This document shows, one piece after another, positions 16,511 through 24,532 of a stretch of DNA of 64,000 nucleotides. Under the pieces are notes generated by a model. The model was given only the letters and a program-made list of their open reading frames with translations. It did no database searches and was not told the DNA's origin. The position numbers were made by a program, and so were the translations under genes. Position 1 is the stretch's first letter; each line of letters opens with the position of its first letter. Location of the stretch: positions 4,464,001 to 4,528,000 of the forward strand of contig OZ241900.1 in assembly GCA_965203615.1 (NCBI GenBank), written 5' to 3'. This stretch comes from VXNE01 sp965203615. GTDB lineage: Bacteria > Pseudomonadota > Gammaproteobacteria > Pseudomonadales > Azotimanducaceae.

Positions 16511-18772
16511 ATGCTTAGCAAAGACATGAACGCGACCATCGCCGAGGCGCTTCAGAACGCGAAGGCGAAACGCCACGAGTTTTTGACCGTGGAGCACCTG
16601 CTCCTCGCACTCCTCAACAACGCCGCGGCGAACGACGTGCTGGTGAAGGTGGGCGCCGATCTCGATCGACTGCGATCCTCGCTGAACGAGCATATCGACA
16701 AGACGACGCCTCTGTTTTCCGCCGGGGACCGCAAGCAGGATCCGGAAATGACCCTGGGTTTCTCACGGGTTCTTCGCCGCGCGATATTCCACGTGCAGTC
16801 CAGCGGCCGCAAGGAGATGACCGGCGCCAACGCCCTGGTCGCGATCTTCAACGAGCAGGAATCGCCTGCCGTCTACCTGCTGAAGCAGCAGAACATCGAG
16901 CGCATCGATGTAGTCAACTACATCGCCCATGGCATAGCCAAGGGCGAGGAGGGCGAAAACAACGAACATCCCGGCGCCGAGGGGGGAGCAGCCGCCGAGG
17001 GCAAGCCACAGAGCGCGCTCGAGACCTTTACCAGCAACCTGAACGACCTTGCCCGCGCGGGCGCGATCGATCCACTGGTGGGCCGGGAAGACGAACTGGA
17101 GCGCGTCATCCAGATCCTCTGCCGTCGCCGCAAGAACAATCCACTTCTGGTCGGCGAGTCGGGTGTCGGCAAGACCGCTATCGCGGAAGGCCTGGCGAAG
17201 CGCATCGTGGACTCGGACGTGCCGGAGGTGGTCGGAGACAGCATCGTACACGCGCTGGACCTCGGCGCTCTTCTGGCCGGCACCAAGTACCGGGGTGACT
17301 TCGAAAAACGCTTCAAGATGCTCCTGAACGAACTCAAGAAGGAGCCGCGCGCCATTCTCTTCATCGATGAAATCCACACCATCATTGGCGCGGGGGCGAC
17401 ATCGGGCGGCGTCATGGACGGATCGAACATGTTGAAGCCGCTCCTGGCTTCCGGCGATGTTCGATGCATGGGATCGACCACCTACCAGGAGTATCGAGGC
17501 ATATTCGACAAGGATCGCGCGCTTTCCCGACGGTTCCAGAAGATCGACATCGTCGAGCCGGACGTCGATGACACCTACAAGATCCTCAAGGGCCTGAAGG
17601 CGCGTTTCGAGGACCACTACGAACTGCGCTATACGGATCGCGCCCTGCGCGCCGCCGCCGAACTGGCCGCGCGCTACATCACGGACCGGTTCATGCCGGA
17701 CAAGGCCATCGACGTCATCGACGAGGCCGGGGCGGCGCAACGCATCCTGTCGCCGACCAAGCGCAAGAAGTCCATCGGCCCCGGCGACGTGGAGCAGGTG
17801 GTCGCCAAGATCGCGCGCATTCCTTCGACCCAGGTGACGGTGTCAGACAAGGAGGCGCTCAAGGGTCTCGAAGAGAAGCTGAAGATGGTGGTGTTCGGGC
17901 AGGACGAGGCGATCGAGATGCTCGGATCGGCGATCAAGCTGTCCCGCGCGGGGCTCAAGGTCGAAGAGAAACCGATAGGCAGCTTCCTGTTCGCGGGCCC
18001 GACGGGCGTCGGCAAGACGGAGGTCTGCCGCCAGCTTGCCATCATCATGGGCGTCGAACTGTTGCGTTTCGACATGTCGGAGTACATGGAACGGCATACC
18101 GTCTCGCGGCTGATCGGCGCGCCGCCGGGCTACGTCGGGTTCGACCAGGGCGGGTTATTGACCGAGGCGGTCACCAAGCATCCGCACAGCGTGATCCTGC
18201 TGGACGAGATCGAAAAGGCCCACCCCGAAGTGTTCAACCTCCTGTTGCAGGTCATGGACCACGGCACGCTGACCGACAACAACGGGCGCCAGGCGGACTT
18301 CCGCAACACGGTGCTCATCATGACGACGAACGCCGGGGCTCGTGAGACTTCGCGCGCCTCCATCGGCTTTGTCGAGCAGGATCACTCGACGGATGCGATG
18401 GAGGTGATCAAGCGGATGTTCGCCCCCGAGTTCCGGAACCGGTTGGACGCCATCATGCAGTTCAATGCGCTGCCGATCGAGGTCATCAAGACGGTGGTCG
18501 ACAAGTTTCTGGTGGAACTGCAGACGCAGCTCGACGGCAAAAAAGTGCAACTGGACGTTGACGACGCCGCTCGAGACTGGATCGCGCGCGAAGGCTACGA
18601 CGAAAAGATGGGCGCCCGACCCATGCAGCGCCTCATACAGGAAAAGATCAAGCGGCAGCTTGCGGATGACATCCTGTTCGGGGAACTGGAACGCGGCGGG
18701 GTGGTCCGGGTAACCGTTGAGGACGGCGATCTCGTCGTCGAAGCAAAGGCACCGGAAAAGCACCCTGCCTGA
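16511..18772 (+). CDS. clpA: ATP-dependent Clp protease ATP-binding subunit ClpA
   Basis: 753 residues, normal for ClpA. An N-terminal Clp repeat domain (about 1-145) docks ClpS. The first AAA+ module has Walker A GESGVGKT and Walker B ILFIDEIHT; the second has GPTGVGKTE and VILLDEIEKAHPEV. The loop SIGFVEQ corresponds to the IGL/IGF ClpP-docking loop, so this unfoldase should work with a ClpP encoded elsewhere. There is no ClpB-type middle domain. Together with clpS upstream and aat nearby it forms the bacterial N-degron pathway: Aat adds Leu or Phe, ClpS selects, ClpAP degrades. Confidence 0.97.
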   Translation: MLSKDMNATIAEALQNAKAKRHEFLTVEHLLLALLNNAAANDVLVKVGADLDRLRSSLNEHIDKTTPLFSAGDRKQDPEMTLGFSRVLRRAIFHVQSSGRKEMTGANALVAIFNEQESPAVYLLKQQNIERIDVVNYIAHGIAKGEEGENNEHPGAEGGAAAEGKPQSALETFTSNLNDLARAGAIDPLVGREDELERVIQILCRRRKNNPLLVGESGVGKTAIAEGLAKRIVDSDVPEVVGDSIVHALDLGALLAGTKYRGDFEKRFKMLLNELKKEPRAILFIDEIHTIIGAGATSGGVMDGSNMLKPLLASGDVRCMGSTTYQEYRGIFDKDRALSRRFQKIDIVEPDVDDTYKILKGLKARFEDHYELRYTDRALRAAAELAARYITDRFMPDKAIDVIDEAGAAQRILSPTKRKKSIGPGDVEQVVAKIARIPSTQVTVSDKEALKGLEEKLKMVVFGQDEAIEMLGSAIKLSRAGLKVEEKPIGSFLFAGPTGVGKTEVCRQLAIIMGVELLRFDMSEYMERHTVSRLIGAPPGYVGFDQGGLLTEAVTKHPHSVILLDEIEKAHPEVFNLLLQVMDHGTLTDNNGRQADFRNTVLIMTTNAGARETSRASIGFVEQDHSTDAMEVIKRMFAPEFRNRLDAIMQFNALPIEVIKTVVDKFLVELQTQLDGKKVQLDVDDAARDWIAREGYDEKMGARPMQRLIQEKIKRQLADDILFGELERGGVVRVTVEDGDLVVEAKAPEKHPA

Positions 18773-18780
18773 GATCGGTT

Positions 18781-18999
18781 CTAACGCTCGCGAAAAGTGA
18801 TGCGGCCCTTTGAGAGATCGTAGGGAGTGAGTTCCACTTTCACCGTATCGCCCGTGAGTATGCGGATGTAGTTCTTGCGCATCTTGCCCGAGATGTGGGC
18901 GGTCACCACGTGACCATTCTCCAGTTCCACGCGGAACATGGTGTTCGGCAAGGTATCGATGACCTTGCCCTGCATCTCTATCTGTTCTTCTTTTGCCAT
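18781..18999 (-). CDS. infA: Translation initiation factor IF-1
   Basis: 72 residues from MAKEEQ, exactly the usual IF-1 length, with a single OB-fold (MQGKVIDTLPNTMFRVEL, GHVVTAHISGKMRKNYIRI, GDTVKVELTPYDLSKGRI). IF-1 binds the 30S A site during initiation. It is convergent with clpA, only 8 bases apart, and faces the same way as aat and trxB upstream. The clpA-infA-aat-trxB neighbourhood is a classic gammaproteobacterial and betaproteobacterial arrangement. Confidence 0.98.
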   Translation of the reverse strand: MAKEEQIEMQGKVIDTLPNTMFRVELENGHVVTAHISGKMRKNYIRILTGDTVKVELTPYDLSKGRITFRER

Positions 19000-19134
19000 C
19001 TGCCCTGCGTTCGGCGACCGCTGAACGGTCACGGTGGAGCGTCCCGCGACGGAACTGAGCCGCGAAGGGGACACGGCCAATTTTGCACGATGTGACCGAT
19101 CAAGTCATCCCGCGTCATGGCGGAGTGGTGGCAT

Positions 19135-19851
19135 TTACCGTTGCGCCGCGTCCGTGGAGACGTCGAAACGCCAGGCGTGATGCCGCGTCGGGTTGCGCCG
19201 ATTCCGTGCCATCCGGTCGAGGAACTCGACGCGGGGCATCGGCAATGCGCCGAGCGACTTCAGGTGGTCGTTGACGATCTGGCAGTCGATCAGTTCGAAT
19301 TCCCAGGCGGCAAGCTGTCGCGACAGGTGGGCCAGGGCAACCTTCGATGCGTCGGGCCGCCGCGAGAACATGGATTCGCCGAAAAACATGCGCCCCAGGG
19401 AGACCCCGTACAGGCCCCCGACAAGATCGCCGTCGAGCCATGTTTCCACGGAGTGGGCGAAACCCATTTCCGACAGACGCACGTATGCGTCGCGCATCGC
19501 GGGCGTGATCCAGGTGCCGCCTCCCTTGCGGGGCGCGGCGCAGCTCTCCACGACCGCTGGGAACGCGGTGTCCATGGTCACCGTGTAGTCGCCTCGCCGG
19601 AGCCGTTTCGCCAGGCTCCGCGAAATCTTCATGCCGGTGGGCGCAAGTACGGCGCGCGGGTCGGGGGACCACCACAGAACGGGCCCCCGGTCGTCGTCGA
19701 ACCACGGGAAGATGCCGTGCCCATAGGCATTGAGCAGAAGTTGGGGTGACAGGTCGCCGCCTATCGCCACCAGGCCTTCCGGACCCGCGTATCTCGGATC
19801 GGGAAACGCCGGCTCGGCGTCGGCGGCGGCGGAGTCGCCGGAGGACGTCAT
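19135..19851 (-). CDS. aat: Leucyl/phenylalanyl-tRNA--protein transferase
   Basis: 238 residues. It transfers Leu or Phe from aminoacyl-tRNA to proteins with N-terminal Arg or Lys, creating a ClpS-recognised N-degron. Family motifs are FPDPRYA, GLVAIGGDLSP, LLNAYGHGIFPWF, VLWWSPDPRAVL, LVGGLYGVSLGRMFFGESMFS and CQIVNDHLKSLGA. The start at 19851 overlaps the trxB stop (ATGA), which settles it over the in-frame ATG 42 bases upstream. A gap of 135 bases separates it from infA. Confidence 0.96.
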   Translation of the reverse strand: MTSSGDSAAADAEPAFPDPRYAGPEGLVAIGGDLSPQLLLNAYGHGIFPWFDDDRGPVLWWSPDPRAVLAPTGMKISRSLAKRLRRGDYTVTMDTAFPAVVESCAAPRKGGGTWITPAMRDAYVRLSEMGFAHSVETWLDGDLVGGLYGVSLGRMFFGESMFSRRPDASKVALAHLSRQLAAWEFELIDCQIVNDHLKSLGALPMPRVEFLDRMARNRRNPTRHHAWRFDVSTDAAQR

Positions 19852-20780
19852 AGCCCGTCGATGTACTTCTCGGCGTCCAGGGCCGCCATGCATCCGAACC
19901 CCGCCGAGGTGATGGCCTGGCGGTAGACGTGGTCGGCAACGTCGCCAGCCGCGAACACGCCCGGCACGCTCGTTGCGGTGGCGTTGCCATCGGCACCGCC
20001 CGCAACCACGATGTAGCCGTCCGTCATGTCGAGCTGGCCATCGAACAACGCGGTGTTCGGCGTGTGTCCGATGGCGATGAACACGCCGGTGACGGGAACC
20101 TCGCGGGTCGCGCCGTTAGCCACACTCTGCACTTCCATTGCCGTCACGCCCGCGTCATCCCCGCGTACTTCCGCGAGCGTATGACTCCACAGGAACTGGA
20201 CATTCGGCCGTTCGAACAGGCGTTCCTGCAATACCTTGTCGGCCCGCAGGGTATCGCGGCGGTGTACGACGACAACGCTGCTCGCGATATTGGACAGGTA
20301 GAGTGCTTCTTCCGCCGCCGTGTTGCCGCCGCCGATGACCGCTACGTCCTGCCCGCGGAAGAAGAACCCGTCGCAGGTCGCGCAGGCGCTGACTCCACGC
20401 CCCAGGAATGCTTCCTCGCTCGGCAATCCCAGGTACTTCGCCGATGCGCCGGTGGCAATGATCAGCGCGTCGCACTGGTATTCGTCCCGATCGCCAACCA
20501 GCCCCAGGGGCCGTGTCCCCAGGTCGACCGCGTTGATGTGGTCGTCGACAACCCGGGTTCCGAACTTCTCGACATGGCGTTTCATGCGCTCCATCAGTTC
20601 CGGACCCTGGAGACCGTCCGCATCCCCGGGCCAGTTATCGACGTCCGTCGTTGTGGTGAGCTGGCCGCCGACTTCAACCCCCGTGATGAGTACCGGGGCA
20701 AGGTTTGCCCTGGTCGCGTAGAGCGCGGCCGTATACCCCGCGGGGCCCGACCCGAGCACTATGAGCCTGTGTCGATTCAT
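19848..20780 (-). CDS. trxB: Thioredoxin reductase
   Basis: 310 residues. FAD-binding GSGPAGYTAALYA is at the N-terminus, the redox-active pair Cys133-Ala-Thr-Cys136 sits in CATCDG, and the NADPH site is GGGNTAAEEAL. The C-terminal GVFAAGDVADHVYRQ closes the FAD site. It reduces thioredoxin with NADPH. Four-base ATGA overlaps link it both to the small gene upstream and to aat downstream, so the three are one translationally coupled operon. Confidence 0.97.
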   Translation of the reverse strand: MNRHRLIVLGSGPAGYTAALYATRANLAPVLITGVEVGGQLTTTTDVDNWPGDADGLQGPELMERMKRHVEKFGTRVVDDHINAVDLGTRPLGLVGDRDEYQCDALIIATGASAKYLGLPSEEAFLGRGVSACATCDGFFFRGQDVAVIGGGNTAAEEALYLSNIASSVVVVHRRDTLRADKVLQERLFERPNVQFLWSHTLAEVRGDDAGVTAMEVQSVANGATREVPVTGVFIAIGHTPNTALFDGQLDMTDGYIVVAGGADGNATATSVPGVFAAGDVADHVYRQAITSAGFGCMAALDAEKYIDGL

Positions 20781-21079
20781 CGGCCCGAGCGCGTCGCGGC
20801 AGCTTCAAGGAGGTCGACGTACGGCCCGGCCCTGGCGTGGCGGGACAGATAGTGCGCCATGCTCTCGCCATCGCCGTTCTTCGCCGTCACATCGCGGCCC
20901 GCGTCCACGTACAGGTCGAGGAACCGGGCGAAGTCGCCGGCGCGCATGCTCCGGTAGGCGAAGAGCAGGACATGGAAATCCGGGTCGCCGGGAAGGTCCG
21001 GAGGAGTCCTGTAAAGGAAACTCGACACTCGCTCGTCATCCCACACCTCGTCGACCACCTTCTCTTTGTCGCGCTTCAT
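20777..21079 (-). CDS. PA4642-like small conserved protein
   Basis: 100 residues from MKRDKEKVVDE. I recognise the layout of the PA4642 family of pseudomonads and relatives: an acidic/basic start ending in DERVSSFLYRTPP, then DFHVLLFAYRSMRAGDFARFL, then VDAGRDVTAKNGDGE. The function is unknown. The middle looks like a short helical ankyrin-like repeat (AGRDVTAKNGDGESMAHYL). It overlaps trxB by four bases. A longer in-frame start at 21286 exists but lies inside phoU and has unlike composition, so I reject it. Confidence 0.75.
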   Translation of the reverse strand: MKRDKEKVVDEVWDDERVSSFLYRTPPDLPGDPDFHVLLFAYRSMRAGDFARFLDLYVDAGRDVTAKNGDGESMAHYLSRHARAGPYVDLLEAAATRSGR

Positions 21080-21153
21080 TGTCGTCAGGCGTGTACCGGT
21101 CTCGAAAGAGCGAACGATGATACTCCAGGCGAACGGCGGGGTTGCCGGGTCGG

Positions 21154-21852
21154 TCACTCGCCTGCGGCGGCGTCGCGGGTCGAGGCCTTCATGTGCCGCA
21201 CATCGGTCCCTTCGATCAGGTAGACCGTGTGTTCGCAGATATTCTTGGCGTGATCGCCGATGCGTTCCAACGCCCGGGCGGCCCATATGGTGTTGAGGGC
21301 CTGCTTGACACTTTCGGCGTGTGTGTACAGGCCCCGGGAAAGAGAGCCGTCGATGGCCGAGAACATCCTGTCGACCTCCGCGTCAGCGACAATGACCGAC
21401 CGAGCCGCCTCGAGGTCCAGTCGCGCAAAGGCCTCCAGGGTATCGGCGACCATCCTGATGACCGCTTCCTGCATCTGCTGCAGGTTCGCATATTGATCGG
21501 CCGGCAGGGGCAGGTGGGAGATCTCCGCCGCCATCCTCGCGATCTTCTCGGCCTCGTCGCCCATCCGTTCCAGATCGATGCACCCCTTCATGATGGTGAT
21601 CAGAAGACGCAGGTCGCTTGCGGTCGGCTGCCGGCGCGCAATGATGTGGATGCAACGTTCGTCGAGAACGCGTTCGAGCTGGTTGATTTCCGCTTCGCCC
21701 TCGCGCACGGTCTCCGCGGCTTCGGCATCGTGGGTGACGAATGCGCGGGTAGCCGTCTGGACCTGTCTTTCTGCGCGGCCGCCCATGTCCATGAAGCCGA
21801 GACGCACGGATTCGAGTTCGCTGTCGTACTGTCCCGAGATGTGTCGGTTCAT
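21154..21852 (-). CDS. phoU: Phosphate transport system regulator PhoU
   Basis: 232 residues from MNRHISGQYD. It has the two-fold repeated three-helix bundle with the metal-binding signatures LITIMKGCIDLERMGDEAEKIA and NTIWAARALERIGDHAKNI. PhoU couples the Pst transporter to PhoR to shut off the Pho response when phosphate is plentiful. It is the last gene of the phoB-phoR-pst operon. A dispersed stem-loop element sits in the 98-base gap between pstB and phoU. Confidence 0.96.
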   Translation of the reverse strand: MNRHISGQYDSELESVRLGFMDMGGRAERQVQTATRAFVTHDAEAAETVREGEAEINQLERVLDERCIHIIARRQPTASDLRLLITIMKGCIDLERMGDEAEKIARMAAEISHLPLPADQYANLQQMQEAVIRMVADTLEAFARLDLEAARSVIVADAEVDRMFSAIDGSLSRGLYTHAESVKQALNTIWAARALERIGDHAKNICEHTVYLIEGTDVRHMKASTRDAAAGE

Positions 21853-21864
21853 TTGCGTACCACC

Positions 21865-21932
21865 ATGGAACGACTGCTCCAGCGAGCGTATGCGAACCGG
21901 CGCGGTTGTTCCATTGTCGAGGAGCGGGGCCG
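21865..21932. repeat. Dispersed stem-loop element, copy B
   Basis: Arms ATGGAACGA (21865-21873) and TTGTTCCAT (21906-21914) flank a 32-base loop, and GAGCGGGGCCG follows at 21922-21932 with the same spacing as copy A at 2931-2998. CGTAC occurs just upstream of both copies. It fills most of the pstB-phoU gap, so on the transcript it may act as a processing or attenuation hairpin. Confidence 0.55.
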
Positions 21933-21950
21933 CAGGCGGCGACTCATCAA

Positions 21951-22820
21951 TCAACCGTAGCGGCCGGTGATGTAGTCCTCCGTCTGCTGTTGCGAGGGAT
22001 TCGTGAATATCGAATCGGTGTCGTCGTACTCGATCAGTTCGCCGAGATAGAGGAAAGCGGTGTAGTCCGAGATGCGGGCCGCCTGCTGCATGTTGTGGGT
22101 GACGATGACGATCGTGTAGTCGTTCTTCAGTTGGTCGATCAGTTCCTCGATCTTGAGCGTGGAGATCGGATCAAGCGCGGAGGCGGGTTCGTCGAGCAGG
22201 AGTACCTGCGGCTCGACGGCGATGGTGCGGGCGATGACCAGTCGCTGCTGTTGGCCGCTCGACAGTTCCAGCGCCGAGTCCTTCAGACGGTCGCTCACCT
22301 CATCCCAGAGCGCGGCGCTCCTCAACCCCCATTCGACGCGGTCGTCGATCTCCGAGGGTGTCATGCCACGCTGTAGCCGCAGGCCGTACGCCACGTTCTC
22401 GTAGATCGACTTGGGAAAAGGATTTGGACGCTGGAACACCATGCCGACAAGCCGTCTGAGCTGCGCCACATCGACGGAAGCATCATGGATATTCTCTCCG
22501 TTCAATGATATCTCGCCGGTCACCCTGGCTTCGTCGATGAGGTCGTTCATGCGGTTGAAGCACCGGATCAGGGTCGACTTGCCACAGCCCGAGGGTCCTA
22601 TGAAAGCCGTCACGCGGTTCCTGGGTATCGTCAGGGAAATATCCTTGAGCGCCTGCTTGTCGCCATAGAACAGCGACACTCCCATGACGTCGAAACAGGT
22701 CTGCTCGTGAACCGCGTTCCCCCCGGGCGCAGGTGCTTCCGGCGCGCTCCGGCTCGCGTCCACAAGATCCACGACGCGGCCGTCGTAGGCGGGCCAGTCG
22801 TGTCGATTCTGTTCCGGCAT
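21951..22820 (-). CDS. pstB: Phosphate ABC transporter ATP-binding protein PstB
   Basis: 289 residues, slightly long because of a 40-residue N-terminal extension rich in Ala and Pro. Walker A is GPSGCGKST, followed by LIRCFNRMNDLI, VFQRPNPFPKSIYENV, the signature LSSGQQQRL and Walker B VLLLDEPASALDP. It powers phosphate uptake with PstA and PstC. A 6-base gap separates it from pstA upstream. Confidence 0.97.
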   Translation of the reverse strand: MPEQNRHDWPAYDGRVVDLVDASRSAPEAPAPGGNAVHEQTCFDVMGVSLFYGDKQALKDISLTIPRNRVTAFIGPSGCGKSTLIRCFNRMNDLIDEARVTGEISLNGENIHDASVDVAQLRRLVGMVFQRPNPFPKSIYENVAYGLRLQRGMTPSEIDDRVEWGLRSAALWDEVSDRLKDSALELSSGQQQRLVIARTIAVEPQVLLLDEPASALDPISTLKIEELIDQLKNDYTIVIVTHNMQQAARISDYTAFLYLGELIEYDDTDSIFTNPSQQQTEDYITGRYG

Positions 22821-22826
22821 TCGCCT

Positions 22827-24527
22827 TTAGGCCTCAGCCACCCGGTAACGTCTTTCCAACCGGCTTCTGAGCGTGATTGCCGCCAGGTTCAGGACGATGA
22901 CGATGACGATCAGCAGCAGCGCGGTCGCGTAGACCAGGGGTCGCGCGGCTTCCACGTTTGGACTCTGGAAGCCTACGTCATAGATGTGGAATCCGAGGTG
23001 CATGAATTTCCGCTCAAGGTGGACAAAGGGCGGATTCAGGTCAACGGGCAACGCCGGCGCAAGTTTGACCACGCCCACCAGCATCAGCGGCGCAACTTCG
23101 CCCGCGGCCCGCGCCACCGCGAGGATTATACCGGTGAGTATCGACGGGCTCGCCACCGGAAGTACGAGGCGGAAGAGCGTTTCGGCTTTCGTGGCACCGA
23201 GGGCCAGGCTGCCTTCCCGGATCGACCGGGGTATGCGTGTCAGCCCCTCTTCAGTGGATACGATCACCACGGGCATCGTCAGCAGCGCAAGCGTAAGGGA
23301 AGCCCAGAACAGGCCCGGCGTTCCGAACGTCGGTGCCGGCTGCGCCTCCGGAAAGAACAGGTCGTCGATCGAGCCGCCGATGAAATAGACAAAGAAACCG
23401 AGGCCGAACACGCCGTAGACGATGCTCGGAACGCCGGCGAGATTGTTCACGGCAATCCGGATCAACCTCACCAGCATGCCTTGGCGGGCGTATTCGTGGA
23501 GGTATATGGCGGCCATGACACCGAGTGGCGATACGATCACCGCCATCAGGATGACCATCATGACCGTGCCGAAGATGGCCGGGAAGATGCCGCCCTCCGT
23601 GTTGGCCTCGCGTGGCTCGCCAGTGAGGAAAACGGCCAGGCTGCGAGCATAGTGGAGGAGTTTTTCGCCCACCGTCATCGCATTTGGCCGCCAGACGCGT
23701 ATGACGTCGCTCAAGGGTTGCCTGATGCTCCGGCCATCCATGATGACGACCTCGACCGCATCCCGGCGCATGGCTTCCCACAGGGTCCTGAGCCGCGTTT
23801 CCGCCGCGTCGTACGTGGCCATCAAGTGGTCTTTCCGTTCCTCGATATCTGACGTCTCGGACACTCCCTGAAGCGCCCGTGAACGTTCTTCGAGGCGCAG
23901 ACGTTCGAGTCTGTAGTTGACCCGGTCGATCGTCGTTGCCTGCGTTGTGGCAATCTCGTCACGCAGTTCGGTGACACGCGCTAGGCGCGACCGCAGTTCC
24001 TCCCAGGCCTCTGTCCCGCTCGCGACGAGCATGCCGTCCTCGTAGACAGCGGAAACGCGACCGTACGCATTGCCCCATTCCGTGCGCTCGAACACGGCGA
24101 CATCGAGCGGGAAACTCCGGGCGACGACACGCTGGGCCGGCACCCACCGGAAGTCCGGGCCGTTGAGGCGGCGGTTGCCGGTCTTCAACAGCCAACGTTC
24201 AATCGGCTCGGAACCTGGTTGGCCGGCCTGTTCGAAACTGGCGGGGTCGGTGTGCTCGATGTCGACGATCTCGCCGATCCATGCCGTGCCGTCGTCCACC
24301 TGCAGTACGGCCACATCGGCGGGCCAGAAGTGGGCCAGCCCGCGAGTGGCGATAAGGCCCAGCAAGCCCGCCACCGCGGCGATGCCGACACCGACGGCCA
24401 TGGCGTTGAGCCAGATCCACGGCGCGCCGGATGTCCACCAACCTTGTCGCGGAGAATACCGGCCCGTGCTTGCTTCGCCTCGGCGGCCGGTTCGCTCGCC
24501 CCCGGCACCTGTCGTCTTCGTCAACAT
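22827..24527 (-). CDS. pstA: Phosphate ABC transporter permease PstA, long form
   Basis: 566 residues, nearly twice the length of E. coli PstA. After a first membrane helix (about 40-62) comes a periplasmic insertion of roughly 250 residues that includes a charged coiled-coil stretch (RLARVTELRDEIATTQ onward). The permease core follows: PAIFGTVMMVILMAV, VSPLGVMAAIYLHEYA, NNLAGVPSIVYGVFGLGFF and the EAA-type loop SIREGSLALGATKAETL. The start at 24527 is 5 bases after the pstC stop; longer in-frame extensions lie inside pstC and are not credible. Long PstA forms are known from other gammaproteobacteria. Confidence 0.93.
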   Translation of the reverse strand: MLTKTTGAGGERTGRRGEASTGRYSPRQGWWTSGAPWIWLNAMAVGVGIAAVAGLLGLIATRGLAHFWPADVAVLQVDDGTAWIGEIVDIEHTDPASFEQAGQPGSEPIERWLLKTGNRRLNGPDFRWVPAQRVVARSFPLDVAVFERTEWGNAYGRVSAVYEDGMLVASGTEAWEELRSRLARVTELRDEIATTQATTIDRVNYRLERLRLEERSRALQGVSETSDIEERKDHLMATYDAAETRLRTLWEAMRRDAVEVVIMDGRSIRQPLSDVIRVWRPNAMTVGEKLLHYARSLAVFLTGEPREANTEGGIFPAIFGTVMMVILMAVIVSPLGVMAAIYLHEYARQGMLVRLIRIAVNNLAGVPSIVYGVFGLGFFVYFIGGSIDDLFFPEAQPAPTFGTPGLFWASLTLALLTMPVVIVSTEEGLTRIPRSIREGSLALGATKAETLFRLVLPVASPSILTGIILAVARAAGEVAPLMLVGVVKLAPALPVDLNPPFVHLERKFMHLGFHIYDVGFQSPNVEAARPLVYATALLLIVIVIVLNLAAITLRSRLERRYRVAEA

Positions 24528-24532
24528 CTGCG

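Noticed and set aside
20777..21286. Longer version of the PA4642-like protein starting at 21286
   Set aside because: The extra 69 residues lie within phoU and do not resemble the family; MKRDKE at 21079 is the natural start.
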